In this document: positions 10,849 through 18,614 of the stretch, one piece after another
Layout: the number at the start of each line of letters is the position of its first letter
Position numbering within the stretch: position 1 is the first letter of the stretch
NCBI RefSeq assembly: GCF_012932965.1
Contig: NZ_JABBXH010000001.1
Location: forward strand, 434,001-498,000
From: Thalassotalea algicola
Lineage (GTDB): Bacteria; Pseudomonadota; Gammaproteobacteria; Enterobacterales; Alteromonadaceae
Reading direction: 5' to 3'
Length of the DNA: 64,000 nucleotides
Notes under the pieces: model-generated
What the model saw: the letters and a program-made list of their open reading frames with translations, nothing else
Told to the model about the DNA's origin: nothing
Databases searched by the model: none
Position numbers and translations under genes: made by a program

Positions 10849-11182
10849 CAAAATTAAGCAAAAATTGGCTGTCTTTATTTGTGACTCTACCTGTTAGCTA
10901 ACGTATCGTTTTCATGTTTCTTACTTATAGCTAATCGCCTCTTCATACCTTCTTTTAATTACTAAGCACTTGAACTAGGTTAGGTTCTGACAGATATATA
11001 CACAAGACCGACCCAGACATTTACCGCTATAATTTGACAGTTTTTAGCGATAAGTGCTTCTATAAGCTTATTTGCCTAACTTACCAATTACTATTTCATG
11101 GCTATGCTTTTGGTTAAGCTTTGATTTATTAACGAAGCCAGAATTCAATATAAGTACATTAAAAGCATCTGAGTCGAAGACT
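10849..11182. other. Intergenic stretch with no recognised gene
   Basis: About 330 bases between the receptor terminator and the hairpin at 11183. No reading frame with a plausible start and ribosome site stands out. A TTGACA at 11034-11039 lacks a well-placed -10 element (TATAAG only at a 21-base spacing), so a small RNA ending at the downstream hairpins is possible but unsupported. Confidence 0.4.
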
Positions 11183-11210
11183 AAATTACCTCCGAAATGG
11201 GAGGTAATTT
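11183..11210. repeat. Perfect 11-bp inverted repeat (hairpin)
   Basis: AAATTACCTCC and GGAGGTAATTT pair perfectly around the 6-base loop GAAATG. No T-run follows on the plus strand (GGGGTAATCC), and the minus side reads into AGTCTTCGACTC, so it is not a standard terminator. It sits just upstream, on the plus strand, of the bidirectional terminator at 11224. Its role is unknown. Confidence 0.6.
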
Positions 11211-11223
11211 GGGGTAATCCATA

Positions 11224-11253
11224 AAAAACGCCAGCAATTTTAGCTGGCGTTTT
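11224..11253 (-). terminator. Bidirectional terminator downstream of the TonB receptor gene
   Basis: AAAACGCCAGC and GCTGGCGTTTT flank a short AT loop, giving a strong GC stem with a T-run on both strands. It lies 38 bases past the stop of the minus-strand receptor gene. Confidence 0.88.
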
Positions 11254-11290
11254 CTATAAACTTTTAAAGTTTATTAATAGTAACTGCTCG

Positions 11291-13789
11291 TTAGAAGCTA
11301 CCACGAATACCTACCGTGATATTTCTACCAGGCAGTGGAGCATCATTTTTCAAGAAAGATGAATGTACGCGTGCATCTTCGTCAGTTAGGTTACTACCTT
11401 TAACAAATATTGTGGTATCAGCGCCAAAGCCCGACAAGTAATAATTAAAGTGAGCATCTACCATTGTATAACCATCTGTTTCCGTTTCGTAATCGGCAAT
11501 ATCATCCTGATCAAAGTAATGGCTAACTGAAAGCTCCGCTGCATAATTTTCTGCTTGGTAATTAACTTGTGTACCAACGCGCATTGGCGGGATACGCGGT
11601 AGGTTTCCACCGTCAGATAGTTCAGCACGAATATAATCGGTAAATACCGTTGTTTTTAGTGCGTTTGATACTTGATAAACAAACTCAGCTTCAACACCGT
11701 ACATATCAACGTCAGCTTGACGATAAATAAACACCGGTAAACCTTCTTCCTCATGCTCATCATGCTCTTCTTCATGTTCATCGTGTTCTTCTTCGCCATG
11801 ATCATGACCATCTGCCATAAAGAAGTCTGTTTCTTGCTGGTAATAGTAGTCTTCAACATGGTTGTAGAAAGCACTAACGATAAAACCGAAGTCACCTTCA
11901 AACTTACGCCATGTAATGTCTAGGTTATAAGATGTTTCTAATTCGACATCTTGATCACCAACATCAATATCAGCGTGATCGTCGTGTTCATGCAATTCGT
12001 ATAATGCACCTACTTCAAACGTATTTGTACCAATGTGTGGACCATTAGCGAAAAGCTCTGCCGCAGATGGTGCACGCTGTGAGAATGAAGCAGAAAAGCC
12101 TAGGTTGTAACCAGGTTGATAATCCCAGACTAACCCAGCTGATACACTAACAGGAGTGAAGTCTTGTTTTACAAGTTCATGATGTTCTTCGTCATGCTCT
12201 TCTTCATGCTCGTCGTGTTCATCATGTTCATCATGTTCATCATGTTCATCGTCATGATGCTCTTCAGCCACACCATTAGGATCTAACTCTACATATTCAA
12301 TGCGAGCCCCCAGTTGAAGTAACAAGTCATCACTAAGATGCTTCTCTTCTAACCAAGCAAATGCAAACGATGACGTATCAGAAGGTGGTGTAAATGCTTC
12401 TTCACCTAGCGCTTCAAAATCACTATTTTTGTAATGTAATGTCCAAGCACCATTCCAACCATTCCACTCTTGATGATATAAATCTGCACGAGCTTCTAAA
12501 CTTTCGTTTTTAAATGTTGTACCTACTTCACCGCCTTCAATTTCTTGGTGCTTGTAGTCGGTATAAGCAAATTTTGTTGCTAGGCGGCTTAAAAACTCAT
12601 CTTCAAAATTTAAGTCACTGATCATTTGGAAGCGATCTTGCTCTAGATCCGCATAAACATTTTCCTCATGATCTTCTTCTTCATGCTCTTCATGTTCATC
12701 ATGTTCTTCTTCACCATGATGACCATGACCTGGAATACCGTATTCACGATCTAAACGACCGTATGAAAAACCAATAAAGCCATTATCTAATAAGTAGCTT
12801 GCGCCTATCGTAAAACCTGAAGATTTAGAGGCACTATTTGCTAACGTGCCTTTTTCACCTTCATGCTCTTCGTGTACTTCGTCATGATCGTCATGTTCTT
12901 CTTCGTGTTCATCATGATGCTCATCTTCCAATGTTGCATAACCTGGAATATCGTAATCATTTGACTCACGCCAGAAGCCATCTAAATGCAATGCAAATTG
13001 CTCTGAACCCGTATTTAAAGCAAATGATGCTTCATTTTCATCAGCAACACTGTTGTGCTGTGCTAGATAATCAAATGTCGTATCACTAGAAGTAGGTACA
13101 CGGTCATCAACGATATTCACTACACCGCCAATAGCACCGCTACCATAGAATAATGTTGCAGGCCCACGAAGTACTTCTATTTGAGTTGCCGTAGCTGTTT
13201 CGGTTGCCACCACATGATCACCACCAACACGTGATACATCACCAACATCTAATCCATTTTGGCTAACTAATACACGAGGACCATCCATGCCACGAATAAT
13301 AGGGCTACTTGAAACAGGGCCGTAGTAACTTGAATGCACACCGACTTCATTTTTTAGCGTTTCACCAAGAGTTGAAGCTTGCTTCATTCTTAGTTCGTCA
13401 GCCGTTAATACATTTACTGGCAGTGCGGACTCAATAGTTGAAGTATGCAGAGGCGTTGCATGCACATCAATAATTTCCATTACCGTTGGTGCAAGAGTAA
13501 TGTTTAATCCACTCACATCTTTTTCGGTAATTGTAATTTTTTGATTGTAATGTGCGAAGTTACTGGCACTAACGTGTAATTCTGCATCACCTTTATTGAC
13601 ATTGATGATTTCAAACTGACCATTTTTATCAGTAAAAACATGTGTTTTTTCTTTATCGATATGTACTTCTGCATTGACAATAGGCTTGCCTGAAGCATCT
13701 GTTATTTTGCCGCTAATATTTTGCGCCAATACGTTAGTAGTAAAAGTAGAAGCGATCGCTACAGCGATCATTGCTTTATTATATTGCAT
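11291..13789 (-). CDS. TonB-dependent receptor with His/Asp/Glu-rich insertions, probable zinc uptake (ZnuD-like)
   Basis: 832-residue outer membrane transporter. A signal peptide ends near residue 22 (VLA/QN). A carboxypeptidase-regulatory-like beta domain lies at about 24-112, then the plug (VLTADELRMKQASTLGETL, RGMDGPRVLVSQNG, EVLRGPATLFYGSGAIGG), then the barrel, ending in Phe. Four long loops are packed with His, Asp and Glu at about residues 286-311, 353-376, 508-536 and 658-680, with a shorter one near 600. Such loops in ZnuD-type receptors are thought to capture Zn2+. The upstream Zur box supports zinc as substrate; copper or nickel cannot be ruled out. It is probably the second gene of an operon, 65 bases behind a small secreted protein. 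Confidence 0.85.
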   Translation of the reverse strand: MQYNKAMIAVAIASTFTTNVLAQNISGKITDASGKPIVNAEVHIDKEKTHVFTDKNGQFEIINVNKGDAELHVSASNFAHYNQKITITEKDVSGLNITLAPTVMEIIDVHATPLHTSTIESALPVNVLTADELRMKQASTLGETLKNEVGVHSSYYGPVSSSPIIRGMDGPRVLVSQNGLDVGDVSRVGGDHVVATETATATQIEVLRGPATLFYGSGAIGGVVNIVDDRVPTSSDTTFDYLAQHNSVADENEASFALNTGSEQFALHLDGFWRESNDYDIPGYATLEDEHHDEHEEEHDDHDEVHEEHEGEKGTLANSASKSSGFTIGASYLLDNGFIGFSYGRLDREYGIPGHGHHGEEEHDEHEEHEEEDHEENVYADLEQDRFQMISDLNFEDEFLSRLATKFAYTDYKHQEIEGGEVGTTFKNESLEARADLYHQEWNGWNGAWTLHYKNSDFEALGEEAFTPPSDTSSFAFAWLEEKHLSDDLLLQLGARIEYVELDPNGVAEEHHDDEHDEHDEHDEHDEHEEEHDEEHHELVKQDFTPVSVSAGLVWDYQPGYNLGFSASFSQRAPSAAELFANGPHIGTNTFEVGALYELHEHDDHADIDVGDQDVELETSYNLDITWRKFEGDFGFIVSAFYNHVEDYYYQQETDFFMADGHDHGEEEHDEHEEEHDEHEEEGLPVFIYRQADVDMYGVEAEFVYQVSNALKTTVFTDYIRAELSDGGNLPRIPPMRVGTQVNYQAENYAAELSVSHYFDQDDIADYETETDGYTMVDAHFNYYLSGFGADTTIFVKGSNLTDEDARVHSSFLKNDAPLPGRNITVGIRGSF

Positions 13790-13854
13790 GAATAAATCCT
13801 AAAAATTTCAATTTGTTGCCTTGTCTTAAAGGCGATAGAAAACGAGAGAAAAAT

Positions 13855-14148
13855 TTAGAAAGGTGGCGCCCTTAATAATGGGCGAATAAAACTAACAAAC
13901 TGGTTTGCAACAAGTGTTTCAGCGAGCACTTTTACACGAGAAACGTGCTGACAATATGGTGCAACAACTTCTACATCGTCTAGGTTGTCGAGCACGTTAT
14001 AACAAAGATGACATTCAAGTTCTATCTCAGGCTGAGATATTATTTCACTGTGCGCGGTATGAGAAACAAGCGCAAACAGCCATATAGCTAATAGTATTAG
14101 GCCATATTGATTAAACTTTGTGCTGTTTGAGTGTAAACTTAAATTCAT
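13855..14148 (-). CDS. Small secreted or membrane-anchored Cys-containing protein, Zur-linked
   Basis: 97 residues and not recognised as a named family. One hydrophobic segment at about 16-33 (LILLAIWLFALVSHTAHS) could be a signal peptide, leaving a mature domain of about 60 residues that contains CHLCYN (a CxxC pair) and a third Cys in APYCQH, with several acidic residues and His. It sits between a Zur-like box and the TonB receptor gene, so I infer a periplasmic role in zinc uptake or sensing. The ATG at 14148 is chosen because the alternative GTG at 14169 would place the Zur box inside the gene. No ribosome site precedes this ATG, so the mRNA may be nearly leaderless. Confidence 0.6.
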   Translation of the reverse strand: MNLSLHSNSTKFNQYGLILLAIWLFALVSHTAHSEIISQPEIELECHLCYNVLDNLDDVEVVAPYCQHVSRVKVLAETLVANQFVSFIRPLLRAPPF

Positions 14149-14153
14149 AACGG

Positions 14154-14168
14154 CGTGATAATATAACA
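14154..14168 (-). promoter_or_regulatory. Zur (zinc uptake regulator) box
   Basis: Plus-strand bases CGTGATAATATAACA match the gammaproteobacterial Zur core TGTTATAATATAACA at 13 of 15 positions. The box overlaps the -10 element of the predicted promoter for the small protein and TonB receptor genes, as expected for repression by Zn-loaded Zur. The consensus is from memory. Confidence 0.72.
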
Positions 14169-14186
14169 CTCACAATAACGATTCAA
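14158..14186 (-). promoter_or_regulatory. Predicted sigma-70 promoter of the zinc receptor operon
   Basis: On the minus strand TTGAAT (14181-14186), a 17-base spacer and TATTAT (14158-14163). The expected start site falls within a few bases of the ATG at 14148, which would give a very short or absent leader. Confidence 0.5.
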
Positions 14187-14278
14187 TGACACAAGGTTAC
14201 TTAATTGCACATTTTCTTGTAGGCTAGTGAATATAAATATCTTTTATCAAACGCTTGTTCACCATAAAGGAACATATA

Positions 14279-14707
14279 ATGAACTTCTATCCGCTTTACC
14301 TTCCTATGGCAATTATCATGCTATTAACCGTATTAGTTTGGCTTTATATGTACACAAAGCGTTTATCCTATGTAATGAAGCATCAAATTCATGCAGATAA
14401 ATTACATGCACCAGAAAAAGTAACCGAGCTATTGCCAGAGTCAGTTAATGCAGCCTCTAATAATTTAAAAAATCTTTTTGAAATGCCTGTGTTGTTTTAC
14501 ATCACAGTCTTAATAGCGGCACAAGTGCCTGATTACAGTATTGTTAGCAATATTGCCGCATGGAGTTTTGTCTTCTTCCGTGTTATTCATTCTGTGGTTC
14601 ATTGTATTAATGGACGAGTGATGCCAAGGTTTATTTGCTACGTTTTGTCTTGTATAGCGCTGTTTGCCTTAATGGGTAATGTCTTTTTTCAGCTCTTTAG
14701 CAGTTAA
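14279..14707 (+). CDS. MAPEG-family membrane protein
   Basis: 142-residue integral membrane protein with four predicted helices and the MAPEG pattern: an N-terminal helix, a polar stretch with several His, then NLKNLFEMPVLFYI, close to the conserved N-x-x-E-x-P-x-F core, and FFRVIHSVVHC. Animal MAPEG members are glutathione or eicosanoid enzymes; bacterial ones of this short type are mostly uncharacterised. The ATG at 14279 follows AAAGG at 8 bases and is preferred over a TTG 24 bases upstream. Its 3' end overlaps the convergent solute-binding gene by 39 bases. Confidence 0.8.
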   Translation: MNFYPLYLPMAIIMLLTVLVWLYMYTKRLSYVMKHQIHADKLHAPEKVTELLPESVNAASNNLKNLFEMPVLFYITVLIAAQVPDYSIVSNIAAWSFVFFRVIHSVVHCINGRVMPRFICYVLSCIALFALMGNVFFQLFSS

Positions 14708-15487
14708 GTCAAAGCCATAACTCGCCAATATTTGATGATACTTGCCTGATTGCTTTAATTTTATTAAGCACAGGTCCATATCACCTAGAAATTTGGTGGG
14801 TGATTTAATATGTTTGCTTTTTTTAGATACGGTAAGAAAGTAGTTTTTTGTAGTTACCGTATAGTCTAGTACCGTAACTTGTTCACTTAAGCCCATTACT
14901 TTTGAATACCAATATAAAGTGGATTTAGAGTTAGGTAAAATATCAAATTGGCGGGGTTGTGCAGTTAGTTGAGCAAGCATTGTTTCTACAGAATAACCTT
15001 CTCGTACTTTGTTAACTTTCCTGCTCTGTTCAATAATGGACAAAATTTCAGGAGTATGTGACAAACCTGACAGATGACCAATAATTAACGATTGAATATC
15101 CGCTATTTTATTAATCTGAATACCGCTGCCTTGTTTAACAGCAAAACCATACTCACTGCTAAAAATGGGCTCTTTGCCGTAATAAACAAATGATTCTCGA
15201 TCGGCTTTATGAGAATAAACCGTTAGATCTATATCACCTGATTTCATGTAACCATGAGTTCGCTGTATAGGTAGTGATTTAAATTGGCTTGGGTAATTTA
15301 ATTGAGTAAGGCATTCTGTAATTAATTCTTTGCCTAAGCCAATAGCTCCCCCATTAGTTTTAGGCATAAAATATGGCGGCCAGTTAATGTCATTAATAAT
15401 GATGGTCTCTTTATCGGTGCCACCAGTATTACCATAGGCTAAGCCGGCAAAACATAACAATAGATACAGCAACCGTTTGAACTTCAC
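14669..15487 (-). CDS. Periplasmic solute-binding protein, family 3-like
   Basis: 272 residues with a signal peptide ending near residue 19 (GLAYG/N). The mature part starts IIINDINWPPYFMPK and contains GAIGLGKELITECL, SLPIQRTHGYMKSGDIDL and YSVETMLAQL, typical of the SBP_bac_3 fold in Alteromonadales. No ABC permease or ATPase is adjacent, so it may be an orphan binding or sensory protein. The ligand is unknown. It is a single gene on the minus strand, tail to tail with the MAPEG gene. Confidence 0.75.
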   Translation of the reverse strand: MKFKRLLYLLLCFAGLAYGNTGGTDKETIIINDINWPPYFMPKTNGGAIGLGKELITECLTQLNYPSQFKSLPIQRTHGYMKSGDIDLTVYSHKADRESFVYYGKEPIFSSEYGFAVKQGSGIQINKIADIQSLIIGHLSGLSHTPEILSIIEQSRKVNKVREGYSVETMLAQLTAQPRQFDILPNSKSTLYWYSKVMGLSEQVTVLDYTVTTKNYFLTVSKKSKHIKSPTKFLGDMDLCLIKLKQSGKYHQILASYGFDLTAKELKKDITH

Positions 15488-15554
15488 GTAATAACTACCC
15501 TCTTTTACTCACTTTAACTATAAGCAAGTATCAAAAAACCACCAAACATTTAAC

Positions 15555-15584
15555 ATAAAAAAGCCGAACATTAATTGTCCGGCT
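15555..15584 (-). terminator. Terminator after the M16 peptidase pair
   Basis: Minus-strand AGCCGGAC-loop-GTTCGGCT (one mismatch) followed by TTTTTT, 24 bases beyond the stop of the gene ending at 15608. Confidence 0.75.
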
Positions 15585-15607
15585 AATTCATTGTTACTTA
15601 TAAAAAT

Positions 15608-16990
15608 TTACCAATATTGCTTTAACGCTTCTAGCGCCTTAAGCTGTGGTTCGACTGTCGCAATATCACCTACTACTACTAACGTCATTTTTTCAGCGGT
15701 TAAGTACTTTGTCACCATTGCTGATATTTGCTCTGGTGTCGCATCGAAGACCTTAGCAACGTATTGCTTTAGGTATTGATCTGATAAACCGTGAAGCGCT
15801 AGAAAGGATAACTGATTGATAATGGCACTACGAGATGAATTACTTAACACAAAGATGCCCGACATATAATTTTTAATGCCATCTAATTCTTCTTTTCCTG
15901 GAGGCTCTTTAGCTAATAAACGAATCTCTTCAAATATCTCATAAAGGGAGGCTCCTGTAGATTCCGCTGTAACATCAGCCCCTTGATACCATAATCCTGT
16001 TCCTACCCGATTAACCACTCTTGAGCGCGGAGAGTATGTATAACCTTTATCTTCTCGAATATTGCTCGTAATTCGACTCGAAAAGGCACCGCCAAGCAAG
16101 GTGTTCATCATGGCCATTTCTAAATAGTCTTCATGCTCCGGTCCAAAAGTAGCAAGCCCTAGACGTATAGTAGACTGTGGCGCATCAGGGCGATCTATTA
16201 ACTTAACTTTAGGGCCAGACTGGGTCAGAACAGTATGTTGCTTGCGTGCTTCACCCATTTTCCATTGAGCAAATGCTTGCTCAATGGCTGCAGAAACTTT
16301 CTTTTGATCAAAAACACCAGAAATGTATAGGTGACTTCTATTTGGCACTAGATTTGTTTGAATAAACTGTTCAACGTCTTTTGACTCTATACCTGCTAGT
16401 GAAGACTCACTTGGATATAGCTGACCATATGGGTGGTTACCAAAAATTTCTTTATAGAAAGCTTCATTGGCAATAGGTCCTGGTCGTGACATCGATACTT
16501 TCAACTGCCGTTGGCGATCAGTTTTAATGCGCTCCAAATCTTGCTCTGCCATTCTGGAATTTAACACCATATCAGCAATAACATCGACGGCATCACCAGA
16601 AAACTCACTCAGTACATCCATACCTAACCAGCTCGCATCCATACCGACAGAGGTTTGAATCTGCCCGCCCATACTGGCAACAGCTTCTGCTAACTCTTTC
16701 GCGGACTGAGCTTCAGTACCCTGACGTAACATCTCAAAACTTAAATCTGATAGCCAGATTTTATTACCATCATCAACATTTCCAGTGTTGGTAATTAAAC
16801 GCACGGTCGCTTTAGGCGTCGCTCCATAAGGGATAAAGGTGACCTTCATTCCATTAGGAAGACTCATATGATGAGTTTCAGGTACTGTAAAGTTACCCGG
16901 CTGCTTACCAATTGGCGGCTGTTCTTTAGCAATTGTTTGACTAGCGCTAATAACAGCTAAAGAGAGCAATAGTGATTTAACTAACTTCAT
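15608..16990 (-). CDS. M16 (insulinase/pitrilysin) peptidase homologue lacking the zinc motif
   Basis: 460 residues with a signal peptide (cut near residue 21, TIA/KE). The fold is M16: an N-domain with NTGNVDD, then GVFDQKKVSAAIEQAFAQW and a C-domain with TIRLGLATFGPEHEDY, RVGTGLWYQG and SNSSRSAIINQL. Where active members have HxxEH this protein reads LSDLSFEMLRQGT, so both zinc histidines are gone and it should be catalytically inactive alone. The gene starts inside the stop of the active partner (TAATG) with GGAGAAG ahead, so the pair is co-translated and probably forms an active/inactive complex, as known for bacterial M16B pairs and mitochondrial MPP. Confidence 0.86.
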   Translation of the reverse strand: MKLVKSLLLSLAVISASQTIAKEQPPIGKQPGNFTVPETHHMSLPNGMKVTFIPYGATPKATVRLITNTGNVDDGNKIWLSDLSFEMLRQGTEAQSAKELAEAVASMGGQIQTSVGMDASWLGMDVLSEFSGDAVDVIADMVLNSRMAEQDLERIKTDRQRQLKVSMSRPGPIANEAFYKEIFGNHPYGQLYPSESSLAGIESKDVEQFIQTNLVPNRSHLYISGVFDQKKVSAAIEQAFAQWKMGEARKQHTVLTQSGPKVKLIDRPDAPQSTIRLGLATFGPEHEDYLEMAMMNTLLGGAFSSRITSNIREDKGYTYSPRSRVVNRVGTGLWYQGADVTAESTGASLYEIFEEIRLLAKEPPGKEELDGIKNYMSGIFVLSNSSRSAIINQLSFLALHGLSDQYLKQYVAKVFDATPEQISAMVTKYLTAEKMTLVVVGDIATVEPQLKALEALKQYW

Positions 16991-18471
16991 TATTCTTCTC
17001 CTTTATCAGCTGCACCAGCTTTTGTTGCCGGATCGTCGCCAGGTGTTACCGTTAAAATAGTACGATTTGTCGCTCTTAAATACTCCTTGGCGGTTTTGAC
17101 AATAAGTTCAGGTGTCACTTGTTTAAAGTTAGCTTCGAGCTCATTTATTTTCGATGGCTTATCATCAAATAATGCAAAGCTTGCTAATAAATCTGCTCGG
17201 CCAAAGCCATAAAAACCATCAATCGCATCAAACATGCTCGAACGTATTTTGACTATTGCTCTTTGCATTTCCTCTTGGGTAAGAGGTTTTTCAGTGAACT
17301 TACTTATCACAGAGTCTAGTGCAGCTTTAATCTCATCACGACTGACATTGTCATCATGGGTAAATGAACTCATCCATAACATCGGGCCGTTATAATTAAA
17401 CATATTGCCTAACAAATAATTAATGCCACCACCTATATCACCAGTTATCTGTTTGTTTTTCACCAACTCTTGATACAGTAAGCTGTCTTCACCTTGTACC
17501 AAAATTTGGTCGATTATGCCCATTGCGTAATATTCAGGGGTATCGCGCTCAGGCATTTTATAAGCAAAAGCGTAGGCTGGTTTCGGCGCCAACTTATCGA
17601 ACTTGTTAAAAACCTGCTCTTTCTCTTGTCTAAGCTCAGTTAAATCAGGTTGAGGTGCTATCTCTGCCGAAGGTATTTTGGAAAAATACGTTTCCACCAT
17701 AGCCTTGGCCTCAATAGTGTCTATATCACCAACAACAACTAAAGCGGCATTGTTAGGTGCGTAATACATATTAAAAAATGCATCAACATCATCTAAATTT
17801 GCTGCATCTAAGTCTTTTAAATCACCATAAAAATTGTGAGCGTTATACCAGTTGCTATAAGCGTATTGAGGCATATCCAACCATGGAAACCCGCCATACG
17901 GCTGATTTAATACATTAACTTTAACTTCGTTTTTCACCACACCTTGTTGATTCGTTAAACTTTCTTGGGTGATCGCTAAGCCTTTCATTCGGTCAGCTTC
18001 TGCCCATAAAAATGTTTCAAGCTTATGGGCGGGAACAATCTCAAAATAATTAGTAAAGTCAAAACGTGTTGAGCCGTTATTAAAGCCACCACTACCCGTA
18101 GTTAATTTATCAAATTCGCCTTTAGGCAAGTTCGCTGAACCTTGGAACATCATGTGCTCAAATAAATGAGCAAAACCAGTTCGGTTTTTAGGTTCATTAC
18201 GAAAACCAATATTGTAATAAACCGCAATAACCACAGTTGGTGCCGTAGCATCTTTAGATAACACAACTTTCAGGCCGTTATCCAAAGTAAAATATTCAAT
18301 TGGAACGTTATAATTGACAACAGGGGAAACATTGTCTGCCTTCGCAGCTAATTGTTCGGCAATAGGGGTTACCTCATCGCTTGCTTGTTCACTTGCCGGT
18401 GAACCTGGTTGACCACAGCCGACCAATAAAACTGAGATAATACTCGCCGCCAAAAGTGACGTTTTTTTCAT
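16990..18471 (-). CDS. M16 zinc metallopeptidase (lipoprotein), catalytic subunit
   Basis: 493 residues. The N-terminus ends in a lipobox (LLVGC, Cys19), so it is predicted to be a periplasm-facing lipoprotein. The inverted zinc motif HLFEH is intact at residues 102-106, with a downstream acidic residue near 182 (NEVKVN) as third ligand. GSGGFNNGSTRFDFTNYF is the usual family context. The second half carries the related domain with QPDLTELRQE and YKMPERDTPEYYA. AAGGGAAAA forms a good ribosome site. It is the first gene of a two-gene operon with an inactive homologue; the pair probably degrades peptides in the periplasm. Confidence 0.88.
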   Translation of the reverse strand: MKKTSLLAASIISVLLVGCGQPGSPASEQASDEVTPIAEQLAAKADNVSPVVNYNVPIEYFTLDNGLKVVLSKDATAPTVVIAVYYNIGFRNEPKNRTGFAHLFEHMMFQGSANLPKGEFDKLTTGSGGFNNGSTRFDFTNYFEIVPAHKLETFLWAEADRMKGLAITQESLTNQQGVVKNEVKVNVLNQPYGGFPWLDMPQYAYSNWYNAHNFYGDLKDLDAANLDDVDAFFNMYYAPNNAALVVVGDIDTIEAKAMVETYFSKIPSAEIAPQPDLTELRQEKEQVFNKFDKLAPKPAYAFAYKMPERDTPEYYAMGIIDQILVQGEDSLLYQELVKNKQITGDIGGGINYLLGNMFNYNGPMLWMSSFTHDDNVSRDEIKAALDSVISKFTEKPLTQEEMQRAIVKIRSSMFDAIDGFYGFGRADLLASFALFDDKPSKINELEANFKQVTPELIVKTAKEYLRATNRTILTVTPGDDPATKAGAADKGEE

Positions 18472-18568
18472 GATTTTCCCTTTCTATTATTATTTATCAG
18501 TATACTTTTTAACAAAGCTTAGCATGCGCTTTGTCGATAAATTGGTCAATAGTTGGGAAATAATTTGA

Positions 18569-18599
18569 AACGGTTTGCTCACTCGTTAAACAAACCGTT
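18569..18599 (-). terminator. Terminator-like hairpin after the lysine-riboswitch operon
   Basis: Minus-strand AACGGTTTG and CAAACCGTT form a perfect 9-bp stem with a 13-base loop, followed by TTTCAAATTATTT. The T-run is interrupted. It lies 16 bases beyond the last gene. Confidence 0.6.
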
Positions 18600-18614
18600 G
18601 AATATCATAGGGTA

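Noticed and set aside
10688-10897. 69-residue frame at the end of the chemoreceptor gene
   Set aside because: It lies in another frame of the receptor gene and runs across its terminator.
11034-11066. Promoter-like TTGACA and TATAAG in the 490-base gap
   Set aside because: Spacing is 21 bases, too long for a normal sigma-70 promoter.
12181-12260. Short tandem repeats considered as a CRISPR array
   Set aside because: Nine-base in-frame coding repeats without spacers inside the receptor gene.
14669-14707. The 39-base overlap of MAPEG and solute-binding genes as a frameshift or error
   Set aside because: Both C-termini look intact; convergent 3' overlaps of this size are common.
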